Shown here piece after piece: positions 53,024-62,617 of a stretch of 64,000 nucleotides of DNA (position 1 is its first letter; every line of letters starts with the position of its first letter). The position numbers and the translations under genes were made by a program. The stretch comes from Spongiibacter nanhainus (GTDB lineage Bacteria; Pseudomonadota; Gammaproteobacteria; Pseudomonadales; Spongiibacteraceae). The notes under the pieces are model-generated. The model was not told the DNA's origin and searched no databases. It saw nothing but the letters and a program-made list of their open reading frames with translations. The stretch spans positions 496,001-560,000 of the forward strand of contig NZ_CP066167.1 of NCBI RefSeq assembly GCF_016132545.1. The letters run 5' to 3'.

Positions 53024-54244
53024 ATGGCGGATTTTTATCAAAACGGCATTATCACCACTCTGCACAATTTGGTTGATCGGCCTATTGCCGATTTGGAAGC
53101 GGAGTTGGCTCAGTTTGCCCGGGCGCGCCCGATGGCGCTGGTGTTGCCGTCACTGTACTCCGAACTGGAGGGGCCGGCGCTGGCCAATATTATTGAGCAG
53201 ATCGCCCAGGTCGATTATATCGACGAGATCATTATCGGCCTGGATCAGGCCGACGAGGCCCAGTACCGGCACGCACTGAAGTTTTTTGGCCGACTGCCAC
53301 AGCGGCACCACGTGCTGTGGAACGACGGACCCCGGCTGCGGGCCATCGATCAGCGCTTGAGCGACAAGGCCCTGGCCCCCATGGAGGCGGGAAAGGGCCG
53401 CAACGTCTGGTATTGTCTGGGTTTTGCCCTGGCGTCCAATCGCGCCGAAGCGATTGCCTTGCACGACTGCGACATCCTGACCTACGACCGCCGCTTGTTG
53501 GCGCAGTTGTTCTACCCCATCGCCAACCCGGGCTTTAACTACGAGTTTTGTAAGGGCTTTTATGCCCGGGTGGCCGACGGCCGGGTCAATGGCCGGGTCA
53601 GTCGTCTGTTGGTGACGCCGCTTATTCGCTCGCTAAAGAAAATTTTTGGCGATCTGGATTACCTGGAGTATCTGGACAGTTATCGCTACCCCCTGTCCGG
53701 GGAGTTTTCCATGCGCAAAGATGTGCTGACGGATCTGCGCATACCCAGCGACTGGGGCCTGGAGATCGGCGTGTTGTCGGAGGTGTACCGCAATTACTCC
53801 ACTAACCGCCTGTGTCAGGTGGATATTGCCGACGCCTACGACCACAAGCACCAGTCGCTGTCCGCCGACAATGACAGTGGCGGCCTGTCAAAAATGTCCA
53901 TCGATATTGCCAAAGCGGTATTCCGCAAATTGGCCACCAACGGCGTGGTGTTCACCAGTGAAACTTTCCGCTCCATCAAGGCCACCTATTTTCGAGTGGC
54001 GCTGGATTTTGTGGAGAGCTATCGCAACGACGCGGTAATGAACGGTTTGGAACTGGATTTGCATCGGGAAGAGGAAGCTGTGGAATTGTTTGCCCAGAAT
54101 ATCGTCAAGGCGGGCAACACCTTTTTGGAGAACCCTATGGAAACGCCCTTTATTCCAGCCTGGAACCGTGTATGTAGCGCACTGCCCGGGGTCCTGGAAG
54201 ATATCAAGGCGGCGGTGGCCGAGGATCAGCGGGAATACAGCTGA
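53024..54244 (+). CDS. gpgS: Glucosyl-3-phosphoglycerate synthase (GpgS-like glycosyltransferase)
   Basis: The 406-residue GT-A glycosyltransferase has LVLPSLYSELEG near the start and a metal-binding DCD (148-150) in ALHDCDIL. NPGFNYEFCKGFYARV and YPLSGEFSMRKDVL are typical of GpgS/GT81 enzymes. It should transfer glucose from a nucleotide sugar to 3-phosphoglycerate, the first step of the compatible solute glucosylglycerate. Mannose instead of glucose cannot be excluded by sequence. It follows the phosphatase by 30 bp and shares one base with the next gene (TGATG). Confidence 0.83.
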   Translation: MADFYQNGIITTLHNLVDRPIADLEAELAQFARARPMALVLPSLYSELEGPALANIIEQIAQVDYIDEIIIGLDQADEAQYRHALKFFGRLPQRHHVLWNDGPRLRAIDQRLSDKALAPMEAGKGRNVWYCLGFALASNRAEAIALHDCDILTYDRRLLAQLFYPIANPGFNYEFCKGFYARVADGRVNGRVSRLLVTPLIRSLKKIFGDLDYLEYLDSYRYPLSGEFSMRKDVLTDLRIPSDWGLEIGVLSEVYRNYSTNRLCQVDIADAYDHKHQSLSADNDSGGLSKMSIDIAKAVFRKLATNGVVFTSETFRSIKATYFRVALDFVESYRNDAVMNGLELDLHREEEAVELFAQNIVKAGNTFLENPMETPFIPAWNRVCSALPGVLEDIKAAVAEDQREYS

Positions 54245-56001
54245 TGAGTAGCGCTGATGACCATCTTCGCCAGAGACTGGCGGCGCATTTAAACGTTCTG
54301 TATCCCGAACTGGACCGAGTGACCCTGGCGGAGGAAATCATCGCCCTGATGGCACTGGACCAGCGCTGTTTTATGCCGGAGGCCCACAAAAACCTCTGGG
54401 ATGAAAGCGATGTATTGCTGATCACCTATGGCGATTCCATTCTTCGCGACGGTGAGTTTCCGCTGCATACCCTGCACGACTTTTTGCGGCGGGAGCTGAA
54501 GGGGCTGATTACCGGCGTGCACATTCTGCCTTTCTATCCCTGGAGCTCGGACGACGGCTTCGCGGTGATCAACTATGTGGAGGTCAACGCCGCGCTGGGC
54601 GAGTGGCAGGATATCAACGCCATCGCCCGGGATTTTGATTTAATGGCGGACTTGGTCATCAACCACTGCTCCGCTCGCAGTCAGTGGTTTGAAAACTTCA
54701 AACAGCGCAAGCATCCGGGCATGGACTATTTTGTCGAAGCCGACCCCGAGGGGGATTACAGCGAGGTAGTGCGGCCCCGCACCAGTCCGCTGTTGGCTGA
54801 GGTGCAGACGCTGGATGGCAAGCGCCACGTGTGGTGTACCTTCAGTCACGACCAGGTCGACCTGAATTTTGAGAACCCCCAGGTGCTGCTGGAATTTATC
54901 CGCATTGTCCGCCACTACCTGGATCAGGGGGTAAAAATATTCCGCCTGGATGCAGTGGCTTTTTTGTGGAAGATTCCCGGCACCAGCTGCCTTAACCTGG
55001 AGCAGACCCACGAAGCGGTGCGCCTGCTTAGAACGGTGATTGAGCACGCGGCGCCGGACGCCATTATCATTACCGAAACCAACATCCCCCTGCGGGAAAA
55101 TCTGGCCTACTTCGGCAATGCCAACGAGGCCCATCTGGTTTACAACTTCTCGTTGCCGCCGCTACTGCTCAACACCATGGTCAGCGGTGACTGCCGGGCG
55201 CTGAAGTCTTGGATGATGGGCATGCCCGCCGCCCAGGATGGCACCACCTACTTCAACTTCATCGCCTCCCACGACGGCATCGGCCTGCGCCCCGCCGAGG
55301 GTTTGCTGTCCGACAACGAGGTGGGTGAGCTGGTGGAATTGATGCAGGAAAGCGGCGGCCGGGTGTCCTGGCGTGCCCTGGGTAATGGCGAAAGCCGGCC
55401 CTACGAAATCAATATCAGCCTGTTTGACGCCATGCGCCGCAGCATGGCTGGTGGCGAAGACGGCTATCAAGAGGCGCGCTTTATCTGTGCCCACGCGTTA
55501 ATGCTGGCCATTCAGGGGCTGCCTGCCTTTTACATCCACAGCTTGTTGGCCACTGAAAATGACAACAATCGGGTTGAGCACACTGGCCACAATCGCGCGG
55601 TGAATCGTCACCAGTGGGATGTCGATAATCTGGAGCGGGCATTGTCCGGCGACACCCACCATGCCCGTATGTTCAAGGAGCTTAAAACGCTGATTGAGCT
55701 GCGCACCAAGCAGCCGGCTTTCCACCCCAATGCTTCACAGTATCCCCTGCACATTGGCGACGAGGTGTTTGGCGTGCGCAGGGAGACCCGCAGCAAAGAA
55801 AGTAGCCACCGACACCAATCCCTGGTGGCGCTGTACAATGTCACCTCACAACCCCAGGCGGTGCCGCTGGCAGAGCTTAACCTCGATGACTGCCTGCGCT
55901 GGACCGACCTGCTCAGCGGCGCCGATGTGGTAGGGGACGCCGGTGCCCTGCGCCTGCCGCCCTACGGTTTTTGCTGGCTGCAGGCCGAGGGCCAACGCTG
56001 A
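54244..56001 (+). CDS. GH13_18 phosphorylase, probably glucosylglycerate phosphorylase
   Basis: The 585-residue alpha-amylase-fold enzyme has nucleophile D236 in FRLDAVAFLWK, acid/base E278 in IITETN and stabiliser D344 in IASHDGIGL, as in sucrose-phosphorylase-like enzymes. Within that subfamily some members split glucosylglycerate with phosphate to glucose-1-phosphate and D-glycerate. The neighbours (GpgS, phosphatase, glycerate kinase) make that activity most likely here. Sucrose or sucrose-6-phosphate phosphorolysis is the alternative. The start shares one base with the gpgS stop. Confidence 0.82.
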   Translation: MSSADDHLRQRLAAHLNVLYPELDRVTLAEEIIALMALDQRCFMPEAHKNLWDESDVLLITYGDSILRDGEFPLHTLHDFLRRELKGLITGVHILPFYPWSSDDGFAVINYVEVNAALGEWQDINAIARDFDLMADLVINHCSARSQWFENFKQRKHPGMDYFVEADPEGDYSEVVRPRTSPLLAEVQTLDGKRHVWCTFSHDQVDLNFENPQVLLEFIRIVRHYLDQGVKIFRLDAVAFLWKIPGTSCLNLEQTHEAVRLLRTVIEHAAPDAIIITETNIPLRENLAYFGNANEAHLVYNFSLPPLLLNTMVSGDCRALKSWMMGMPAAQDGTTYFNFIASHDGIGLRPAEGLLSDNEVGELVELMQESGGRVSWRALGNGESRPYEINISLFDAMRRSMAGGEDGYQEARFICAHALMLAIQGLPAFYIHSLLATENDNNRVEHTGHNRAVNRHQWDVDNLERALSGDTHHARMFKELKTLIELRTKQPAFHPNASQYPLHIGDEVFGVRRETRSKESSHRHQSLVALYNVTSQPQAVPLAELNLDDCLRWTDLLSGADVVGDAGALRLPPYGFCWLQAEGQR

Positions 56002-56127
56002 TCCCACGCCGTTACCTTGGCGACGCTGAGGGCACAAAGTGTTGCTTTGTTGACCGGCAATGTCACTGGTTGACGGCGGTGCCTTTGCTAGCCTTGCGTT
56101 TATTGTGGTCAACGTGTGAGGTTAGCA

Positions 56128-57927
56128 ATGGTGGACTACCGCGCGCCCCGTCGGGATATCGATTTTGTTCTAAAAGACTTGCTGGTCAGTGAGCAGCACT
56201 ACGGTGCTTTGCAGGGCTGTGAGCCCGTTAACAATGCCTTGATGGATGCCATCATAGATGAAGGTGCCAAATTTGCCGAATCGGTGGTTAGTCCCATTGC
56301 CGCCGAAGGCGACGCCCTGGGCTGTCAGTTCAGTGATGGTAAGGTCACTACACCGCCGGGGTATAAAGAGGCCTTTCGTCTGTGGGGTGACGGCGGCTGG
56401 CAGTCGCTGGCAGTGCCGGCGGAAGACGGCGGTCAGGGCTTGCCCTCGTCGCTCGGGACAGTAATCGGTGAAATGGTGGGAGCCCCCAGCTGGGCCTTCA
56501 GCATGTATACCGGCCTGGCCTTAGCGCCGGTAACCTGCCTGCTTAACGGCGGTACCGAGGCGCAAAAGCAGCGCTATCTACCCAAAATCCTCAGCGGCGA
56601 GTGGGCCGGCACTATGTGCCTGACCGAAGCTCACTGCGGCTCTGATGTCGGCCTGTTGCGTACCAAGGCCCGCAAGAACGACGACGGCACCTATACCCTG
56701 ACCGGCAGCAAGATATTTATCTCCGGCGGCGAGCAGGATCTCAGTGACAATATCATCCACGCCATTCTGGCGCGGGTAGAAGGGGCGCCGGAGGGCACCA
56801 AGGGCATTTCTCTGTTTATTGCTCCCAAGTACTGGGTTGAAGAAGACGGCTCGATGGGAGAGTTCAACAATATCCACTGCGGTGCCATCGAGAAAAAAAT
56901 GGGCCTGAAAGCCTCCGCCACCTGTGTAATGAATTACGATGGCGCTCGGGCGGTGTTGCTGGGTGAAGAAAACCGCGGCCTGGAAATTATGTTCAACCTG
57001 ATGAACACCGCCCGGCTGGGGACGGCGCTACAGGGGCTGGCCATGGGCGAGATCGCCTACCAGGGAGCGCTGAAATACTCCCGGGAGCGACTGCAAATGC
57101 GTTCGCTAACCGGAGCTAAAAATCCTGACGGCCCCGCCGATCCCATCATGGTACACCCGGATGTTCGGCGTATGCTGTTGACCCAAAAAGCCTTGGTGGA
57201 GGGGCAGCGGGCACTGATCTACTGGCTGAGTCAGCAAGTGGATTTAACGAAACACGGCAGCGAGGCTCAGCGTGAAGACGCCAATACCCTGCTGGAACTA
57301 CTGACCCCGGTAGCCAAGGGCTTTTGTACCGAAACCGCTCAGGAAGTGACCTACCTGGGCATGCAGGTATTCGGCGGCCACGGCTATATCAGCGAGCACG
57401 GCATGGAGCGCATTGCCCGGGATAACCGAATCTCGTCGGTTTACGAGGGCACAACGGGCATTCAGGCTCTGGACCTGATCGGCCGCAAGGTGTTGGGCAG
57501 TGGTGGCAATGTGTTGCGCCACTTTACCAAGCGTGTGCACAAGTTCTGTCAGTCCCATCAGGATAATCCCGCCATGGCGGAGTTTGTCGAGCCCCTGGCC
57601 AAGCTCAATGGCGAGTGGGGGGAGCTGACCATGGCAGTGGGCGAGAAAGCCATGACCAATGCCGAGGAAGTGGGCGCGGCGTCGGTGGATTATCTGATGT
57701 ACTCGGGTTATGTGGCGCTGGCCTATATGTGGGCGCGGATGGCTGAGGTGGCCCAGCAGCGCATCGACGCCGGTATCGACGACCCTATTTACCGGGCCAA
57801 AATCAAAACCGCGCGCTTCTACTTCCAGCGATTGCTGCCGCGCACTGCCAGCCACAAAGCCGCAGCGCTTGCCGGAGCTGACGCGCTAATGGATATATCG
57901 GATGAGGAGTTTGCCTGCCAGAATTGA
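56128..57927 (+). CDS. Acyl-CoA dehydrogenase (long, FadE/DmdC-like)
   Basis: The 599-residue flavoenzyme is longer than the classic 380-residue form, with an N-terminal extension and a C-terminal domain like those of 3-methylmercaptopropionyl-CoA dehydrogenase (DmdC) and some FadE. LTEAHCGSDVGLLRTKA, the FAD-binding FGGHGYISEHG and the base Glu in SSVYEGTTGIQALDLIGRK are seen. The acyl substrate is not readable. ATG 56128 has GAGG seven bases upstream; the frame also opens at GTG 56116. Its end forms a hairpin with the start of the next spacer. Confidence 0.9.
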   Translation: MVDYRAPRRDIDFVLKDLLVSEQHYGALQGCEPVNNALMDAIIDEGAKFAESVVSPIAAEGDALGCQFSDGKVTTPPGYKEAFRLWGDGGWQSLAVPAEDGGQGLPSSLGTVIGEMVGAPSWAFSMYTGLALAPVTCLLNGGTEAQKQRYLPKILSGEWAGTMCLTEAHCGSDVGLLRTKARKNDDGTYTLTGSKIFISGGEQDLSDNIIHAILARVEGAPEGTKGISLFIAPKYWVEEDGSMGEFNNIHCGAIEKKMGLKASATCVMNYDGARAVLLGEENRGLEIMFNLMNTARLGTALQGLAMGEIAYQGALKYSRERLQMRSLTGAKNPDGPADPIMVHPDVRRMLLTQKALVEGQRALIYWLSQQVDLTKHGSEAQREDANTLLELLTPVAKGFCTETAQEVTYLGMQVFGGHGYISEHGMERIARDNRISSVYEGTTGIQALDLIGRKVLGSGGNVLRHFTKRVHKFCQSHQDNPAMAEFVEPLAKLNGEWGELTMAVGEKAMTNAEEVGAASVDYLMYSGYVALAYMWARMAEVAQQRIDAGIDDPIYRAKIKTARFYFQRLLPRTASHKAAALAGADALMDISDEEFACQN

Positions 57928-57937
57928 TCTGGCAGGC
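57913..57937. terminator. Hairpin shared by the acyl-CoA dehydrogenase and acs ends
   Basis: GCCTGCCAG (57913-57921) and CTGGCAGGC (57929-57937) form a perfect 9-bp stem with loop AATTGAT, holding the dehydrogenase stop codon. The two genes converge here. No T-run is seen on either side. Confidence 0.6.
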
Positions 57938-57949
57938 GGGGTGTCGTCA

Positions 57950-59884
57950 CTATTGGTTGTGGCGGTGCTCGATCAGCTCGTCCACTACCGAGGGATCAGC
58001 CAGGGTCGAAGTATCACCCAGGCTGTCCAGCTCATTGGCGGCGATTTTGCGCAGAATCCGACGCATGATTTTGCCCGAGCGGGTCTTGGGTAGACCCGGT
58101 GCCCACTGGATCAGATCCGGTTTGGCAATGGGGCCGATTTCCTTTACGCACAGTGCGGTCAGTTCTTTGATCAGTTCGTCATTGCCCACTTCGTCGTGCA
58201 TCAGCGTCACATAGGCATAGATGCCCTGGCCTTTAACGTCGTGGGGGTAGCCCACCACGGCAGCTTCCGCCACCTTGTCGTGGAGTACCAGGGCGCTTTC
58301 CACTTCGGCGGTGCCCATGCGGTGGCCGGAGATATTGAGGACATCGTCCACCCGCCCGGTAATCCAGTAATCACCGTCTTTATCTCGCTTAGCGCCGTCA
58401 CCGGTGAAGTAATAGCCGGGGTGGGTTTTAAAGTAGGTGTCGATCATGCGCTGATGGTCGCCATAGACGCTGCGAATCTGGCTGGGCCAGGAGCGTTTGA
58501 TTACCAGCAAGCCTTCGCCGGGGCCTTCTATCTCTTGGTCGTTGCTGTCCAGCAGTGCCGGCTCAACGCCAAAGAAGGGTTTGGTGGCGGCGCCGGGCTT
58601 CATGGGGGTGGCGCCGGGTAATGGCGTCAGCATATGGGCACCGGTTTCGGTCTGCCACCAGGTATCGACAATGGGGCAGCGGCTGTCGCCCACCACCCGG
58701 AAGTACCACTCCCAGGCCTCGGGGTTGATGGGTTCACCCACGGTACCCAGCAGGCGCAGGCTTTGCCGGCTGCCGGTAACATACTCGTCCCCTTCGCCCA
58801 TCAGCGCGCGAATTGCCGTCGGAGCGGTGTAGAAGGTGGCGACTTTGTGCTTGTCGACCACCTGCCAGCAGCGGGAGGCGTCGGGGTAGGTGGGCACGCC
58901 TTCAAACAACAGCGTAGTGGCGCCGTTGGCCAGCGGGCCGTACACAATGTAGCTGTGGCCGGTGACCCAACCCACATCGGCGGTACACCAGAACACTTCG
59001 CCGTCGCGATAGTCGAATACATACTTGTGGGTCATGGCACTTTGCAGCAGGTAGCCGCCGGTGGTGTGCATCACGCCCTTGGGTTTGCCGGTGGAGCCAG
59101 AGGTATAAAGAATGAACAGCGGCGCTTCGCTGTCCATGGAGGTGGGCGGGCAGTCCGCCGAGACCGCCGCCGTCGCGTCGTGATACCAGACATCCCGGCC
59201 GTCCTGCCAGCCGACATTGCCGCCGGTGCGTTTGACGACAATGCAGCTTTCGATAGTGGGACACTCGGGCAGAGCTTTATCTGCGTTGGCTTTTAGGGGC
59301 ACCGTTTTGCCACCGCGAACGCCTTCGTCGGCGGTGATCAGCAGCTTGCATTCAGCATTTTGGATGCGGTCTTTCAGCGCCTCGGGGGAGAAGCCACCGA
59401 AGACCACCGAGTGGATGGCGCCAATCCGGGCACAGGCCAGCATGGCGTATGCGGCCTCGGGAATCATCGGCATGTAGATACACACCCGATCACCGGCACC
59501 GACGCCTTGGGCCTTAAAGGCGTTGGCCAATCGGCATACCGCTTCGTGCAATTGACGGTAGCTGATGTGGGCACTTTCTTCTGGATTGTCGCCTTCCCAG
59601 ATAATGGCGGTTTGATCGCCGCGGGTCTCGAGGTGACGATCGATACAGTTGTAGGCAACATTGAGTTTGCCGCCATCAAACCAGCTGGCTTGGCCCTTGG
59701 GGAAGTCGTAGTCGCAGACCGAGTTCCACTCCTGGTCCCAGGTCAAAAACTCCCTGGCCTGTTCTGCCCAGAATGTATCGGGTTCGTCGATAGACTGCCG
59801 ATACATGGTTTCGTAGCGCTCCGCGTCAATCTGTGCGGTTTTGGCAAACTCCTCAAATACGGGGTGCAGGGTATAGGTCGTCAT
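57950..59884 (-). CDS. acs: Acetyl-CoA synthetase
   Basis: The 644-residue AMP-forming enzyme activates acetate. The ATP loop is [20 protein letters not shown], and the C-terminal lysine that is acetylated in relatives is in [27 protein letters not shown] and the [10 protein letters not shown] stretch are typical. A ribosome-binding site (AAGG) precedes the ATG. It fits the glyoxylate shunt genes upstream: acetate to acetyl-CoA to malate. Confidence 0.97.
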   Translation of the reverse strand: MTTYTLHPVFEEFAKTAQIDAERYETMYRQSIDEPDTFWAEQAREFLTWDQEWNSVCDYDFPKGQASWFDGGKLNVAYNCIDRHLETRGDQTAIIWEGDNPEESAHISYRQLHEAVCRLANAFKAQGVGAGDRVCIYMPMIPEAAYAMLACARIGAIHSVVFGGFSPEALKDRIQNAECKLLITADEGVRGGKTVPLKANADKALPECPTIESCIVVKRTGGNVGWQDGRDVWYHDATAAVSADCPPTSMDSEAPLFILYTSGSTGKPKGVMHTTGGYLLQSAMTHKYVFDYRDGEVFWCTADVGWVTGHSYIVYGPLANGATTLLFEGVPTYPDASRCWQVVDKHKVATFYTAPTAIRALMGEGDEYVTGSRQSLRLLGTVGEPINPEAWEWYFRVVGDSRCPIVDTWWQTETGAHMLTPLPGATPMKPGAATKPFFGVEPALLDSNDQEIEGPGEGLLVIKRSWPSQIRSVYGDHQRMIDTYFKTHPGYYFTGDGAKRDKDGDYWITGRVDDVLNISGHRMGTAEVESALVLHDKVAEAAVVGYPHDVKGQGIYAYVTLMHDEVGNDELIKELTALCVKEIGPIAKPDLIQWAPGLPKTRSGKIMRRILRKIAANELDSLGDTSTLADPSVVDELIEHRHNQ

Positions 59885-60030
59885 GCTGTTACCTTTTTGG
59901 CCGTCATTATTTTCAGCCCGAACTTGGGCGCGTCATGGTGGCAGGATAACCCTTGGTGAGTGGGGAATGAAGAACCCCTAGACCAAAGTAGGAAGCACGG
60001 CGAGGTAAAAAGGAGAGAGGAGGGGAAGCG

Positions 60031-60050
60031 GGCGGGGTGACTACCCCGCC
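60031..60050 (-). terminator. GC-rich hairpin after panD
   Basis: GCGGGGT (60032-60038) and ACCCCGC (60043-60049) form a perfect stem with loop GACT, 17 bp after the panD stop on the minus strand. No T-run follows, so it may be only a weak terminator or a 3'-end stabiliser. The rest of the 182-bp gap before the acs gene holds nothing else that I can see. Confidence 0.5.
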
Positions 60051-60066
60051 GCAAAACTGACGCTGT

Positions 60067-60447
60067 TTAGGCGACCTGAACAGGGATGGCGTTGCTGGAG
60101 TGGCTGACGCTGTTATCCGGGTTCATATAAATAAGGCGGGGCTTAAAGTTGATCAGCTCCGCTTCGGTATAGTTGGCGTAGGCACAGATAATAATAGTGT
60201 CGCCAACGTCGGCCTTATGGGCCGCGGCTCCATTAATGGAGATGATGCCGCTGTTGTCCTCGCCGCGAATGGCGTAGGTGGTAAAGCGCTCACCATTAGT
60301 CACATTGTAGATTTGGATTTGTTCGAACTCGCGAATGCCGGACATATCCAGCAGTTTGCCGTCGATGGCGCAAGAGCCTTCGTAATCCAGCACAGCGTGG
60401 GTTACTCGAGCTTTGTGGAGTTTGGCTTTCAGCATAGTGGACTGCAT
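60067..60447 (-). CDS. panD: Aspartate 1-decarboxylase PanD (proenzyme)
   Basis: The 126-residue proenzyme makes beta-alanine for pantothenate. Self-cleavage occurs at G24-S25 in DYEGSCAID, giving the pyruvoyl group. [15 protein letters not shown] at the start and [16 protein letters not shown] are standard. In gammaproteobacteria cleavage is helped by PanZ (PanM); a candidate is at 10827-11225. It follows panC by 51 bp on the same strand. Confidence 0.97.
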   Translation of the reverse strand: MQSTMLKAKLHKARVTHAVLDYEGSCAIDGKLLDMSGIREFEQIQIYNVTNGERFTTYAIRGEDNSGIISINGAAAHKADVGDTIIICAYANYTEAELINFKPRLIYMNPDNSVSHSSNAIPVQVA

Positions 60448-60498
60448 AACGCTGTTCCTTCCTCGTCGGTCTCGGCGGGCCGGGTCTCTCTACAGACC

Positions 60499-61383
60499 CT
60501 AGTTGGTGGCCAGCATACCCCAGTCGGCGCTGGGATTCAGGTTCAGGGTCACGTTGTCAATCAGTCTGGTGCTGCCAAGTTTGGCGGCGACCAGTATAAC
60601 AACTTCCTCGGTTTGTGGGCCAACCTCACGGAGGCTGCCCGCGTCGCAAATCGCAAAATAGTCCGGCTCAAAGCCAGCTTCCCGCAAGGTCAGTACGGCG
60701 TGTTGCTCCAGTTCCCGGTAGCTGTCATAACCGCAGGCGATCGCTTCGCGACACTCCTGCAGTACGCGGTGGAGAACGGGGGCGCTACGACGGTGCTGAT
60801 CGCTGAGGTAGCCATTGCGGGAGCTGAGTGCCAGGCCGTCATCGGCTCGCGCAGTGGCGACGCCAACAATGTCGATAGGCATACATAAGTCCCGCACCAT
60901 TTTGCGGATCACACTTAATTGCTGAAAATCTTTTTCGCCAAATACGGCGCTGTCGGGCTGGACGATGTTAAACAGCTTGTTGACGATGGTGGTCACGCCG
61001 GTGAAGTGGCCCGGGCGGCTGGCGCCGCAGTGGCGTTCTGACAAGTCCGGTACGCTCACTTTGCTGTGGAGGTCCATGCCCTCGGGGTAAATCTCGTCGA
61101 CCTGTGGCAAAAACAGGCACTGTACCCCTTCGGCAAACAATTTTTCTTTATCGGCGGCCAAGGTTCTGGGGTAACTGTCCAGATCCTCGTTGGCGCCAAA
61201 TTGCAGGGGATTGACAAAAATACTCACCACCACCACGTCGCCCAGTTGACGGGCGCGACGTACCAGACGCAGATGGCCTTCGTGGAGGTTGCCCATGGTG
61301 GGCACAAATGAAATTGTCTTGCCGGCCCGGCGGGCGGCATTGAGGGTGGCGCGAAGGCTCGCGGTTGTGCTGTATGTTTTCAT
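60499..61383 (-). CDS. panC: Pantothenate synthetase PanC
   Basis: The 294-residue enzyme joins pantoate and beta-alanine with ATP. VPTMGNLHEGHLRLVR contains the HxGH nucleotide site; PLQFGANEDLDSYPRT and FGEKDFQQL are typical, as is SSRNGYLS. I start at ATG 61383 (MKTYSTTASLRATL); the longer frame to 61458 adds 25 residues that look unlike the family. It is separated from panB by 409 bp. Confidence 0.96.
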   Translation of the reverse strand: MKTYSTTASLRATLNAARRAGKTISFVPTMGNLHEGHLRLVRRARQLGDVVVVSIFVNPLQFGANEDLDSYPRTLAADKEKLFAEGVQCLFLPQVDEIYPEGMDLHSKVSVPDLSERHCGASRPGHFTGVTTIVNKLFNIVQPDSAVFGEKDFQQLSVIRKMVRDLCMPIDIVGVATARADDGLALSSRNGYLSDQHRRSAPVLHRVLQECREAIACGYDSYRELEQHAVLTLREAGFEPDYFAICDAGSLREVGPQTEEVVILVAAKLGSTRLIDNVTLNLNPSADWGMLATN

Positions 61384-61792
61384 ACTACCCAACTTCCCAA
61401 TCTCGATCCCCGCGCTAACCGTTGCGAGGGCAGTTTGCTGTGAAGTCAGTCCGCGCACACCGCGGGCTGGCGACCTGGGGGCTGATAAACCCCGTTAAAT
61501 TACATTGCGCGACTCGTTGTTCCCTGTCCCGAATGCCGGCGTTGGTGGCGGCATGTAGCGCGATATCCACCCTTAATACGCCAGTTTTGTTTGTTCACAA
61601 TCTGACCAGTTCGTCAGGTGGCGGGCAAGTATGCCCGAATCAACATGGCCGTTCAATGGCCCGGTAACAAAAAATTCACGGGAGTGTTACCGGTAATTTT
61701 GTTTCTACCGGTAACACGCAGAAAATTCAATCACTTGCCGGCTTTTTGTAGAAAAAATGCCTATAGTTCGGTCGCTTAAAGGCGGGGAGAAG
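61384..61792. other. 409-bp panB-panC gap with palindromes
   Basis: This gap is much longer than usual between panB and panC. It contains a weakly conserved copy of the GGTGGACAT hairpin repeat (61542-61576) and the TACCGGTA palindromes at 61661-61716. I see no credible gene. The promoter of panC-panD should be here, but I cannot place it with confidence. Confidence 0.5.
61661..61716. promoter_or_regulatory. Cluster of TTACCGGTAA palindromes (operator-like)
   Basis: TGTTACCGGTA (61685-61695) and TACCGGTAACA (61706-61716) are perfect inverted arms around 10 bases. The first contains the full palindrome TTACCGGTAA (61687-61696), and CCGGTAACA recurs at 61661-61669. Sites of this shape are bound by LacI-type regulators such as GntR/IdnR in enterobacteria. 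They lie about 300 bp upstream of panC and about 80 bp after panB, so what they control is not clear. Confidence 0.5.
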
Positions 61793-62584
61793 TCAATCGA
61801 AACCGTGCTCTTGGCCCGGAAAACTGCCGTTTTCCACAGCGCTGCGGTAACGCTCCAGGGCGTCCTGGATGCCGGCGCTGCCGGCGGCGAAGTTGCGGAC
61901 AAACTTAGGGGCACGGGGGCTGACACCGAGCAGGTCGTGGAGAACGAGGACCTGGGCGTCGGTATCGGCGCCGGCACCAATGCCCACCACGGGAATGCTC
62001 AGCGCGCGGCTGAGCTCGGCGCCCAGGGCCCGGGGAACGCACTCTACAACGAGCAGGCTGGCGCCGGCAGCCTCCAGGGCCTTGGCGTCCTCGATAATGG
62101 CCTGGGCCTGCTCTTGTTCCCGGCCTTGGACCCGAAAGCCGCCCAGCACATTCACCGATTGGGGGGTGAGGCCCAAATGGCCACACACCGGTATGCCAAT
62201 GCGGGTCAATTTGCTGATGGTGTCGCACAGCCAGGTGCCGCCCTCCAGCTTGACCATATGGGCGCCAGCCCGCATCAGGGAGGTGGCGTTGTTCAGGCAC
62301 TGCTCTTCGCTGTGATAGCTGCCGAAGGGCAGGTCGCTAACAATCAGAGGGCTGCTGCAGCCCCGAGCCACGCAAGCGGTGTGGTAGGCCATATCTTCGA
62401 CGGTCACCGGCAGGGTAGAGCTGTGGCCTTGCAGAACATTGCCCAGCGAGTCGCCCACCAAAATCACATCGATGCCGGCGCGCTCGACGGCGCCGGCAAA
62501 GCTGGCGTCGTAGCAGGTCACCACTGCAAATTTTTGACTGTTGCGCTTTTTGGCTAGCAGGGTAGGAATGCTGACCTTGCTCAT
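61793..62584 (-). CDS. panB: 3-methyl-2-oxobutanoate hydroxymethyltransferase PanB
   Basis: The 263-residue TIM-barrel enzyme adds a hydroxymethyl group from 5,10-methylene-THF to ketoisovalerate, the first step to pantoate. [15 protein letters not shown] carries the Mg ligand Asp, and MVKLEGG and [10 protein letters not shown] are the standard segments. It lies 33 bp downstream of the dNK gene. The link to folate fits the nearby folK. Confidence 0.96.
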   Translation of the reverse strand: MSKVSIPTLLAKKRNSQKFAVVTCYDASFAGAVERAGIDVILVGDSLGNVLQGHSSTLPVTVEDMAYHTACVARGCSSPLIVSDLPFGSYHSEEQCLNNATSLMRAGAHMVKLEGGTWLCDTISKLTRIGIPVCGHLGLTPQSVNVLGGFRVQGREQEQAQAIIEDAKALEAAGASLLVVECVPRALGAELSRALSIPVVGIGAGADTDAQVLVLHDLLGVSPRAPKFVRNFAAGSAGIQDALERYRSAVENGSFPGQEHGFD

Positions 62585-62617
62585 GGGCTTACCTCGGCGG
62601 ACGGTGACGGCGGGGCG

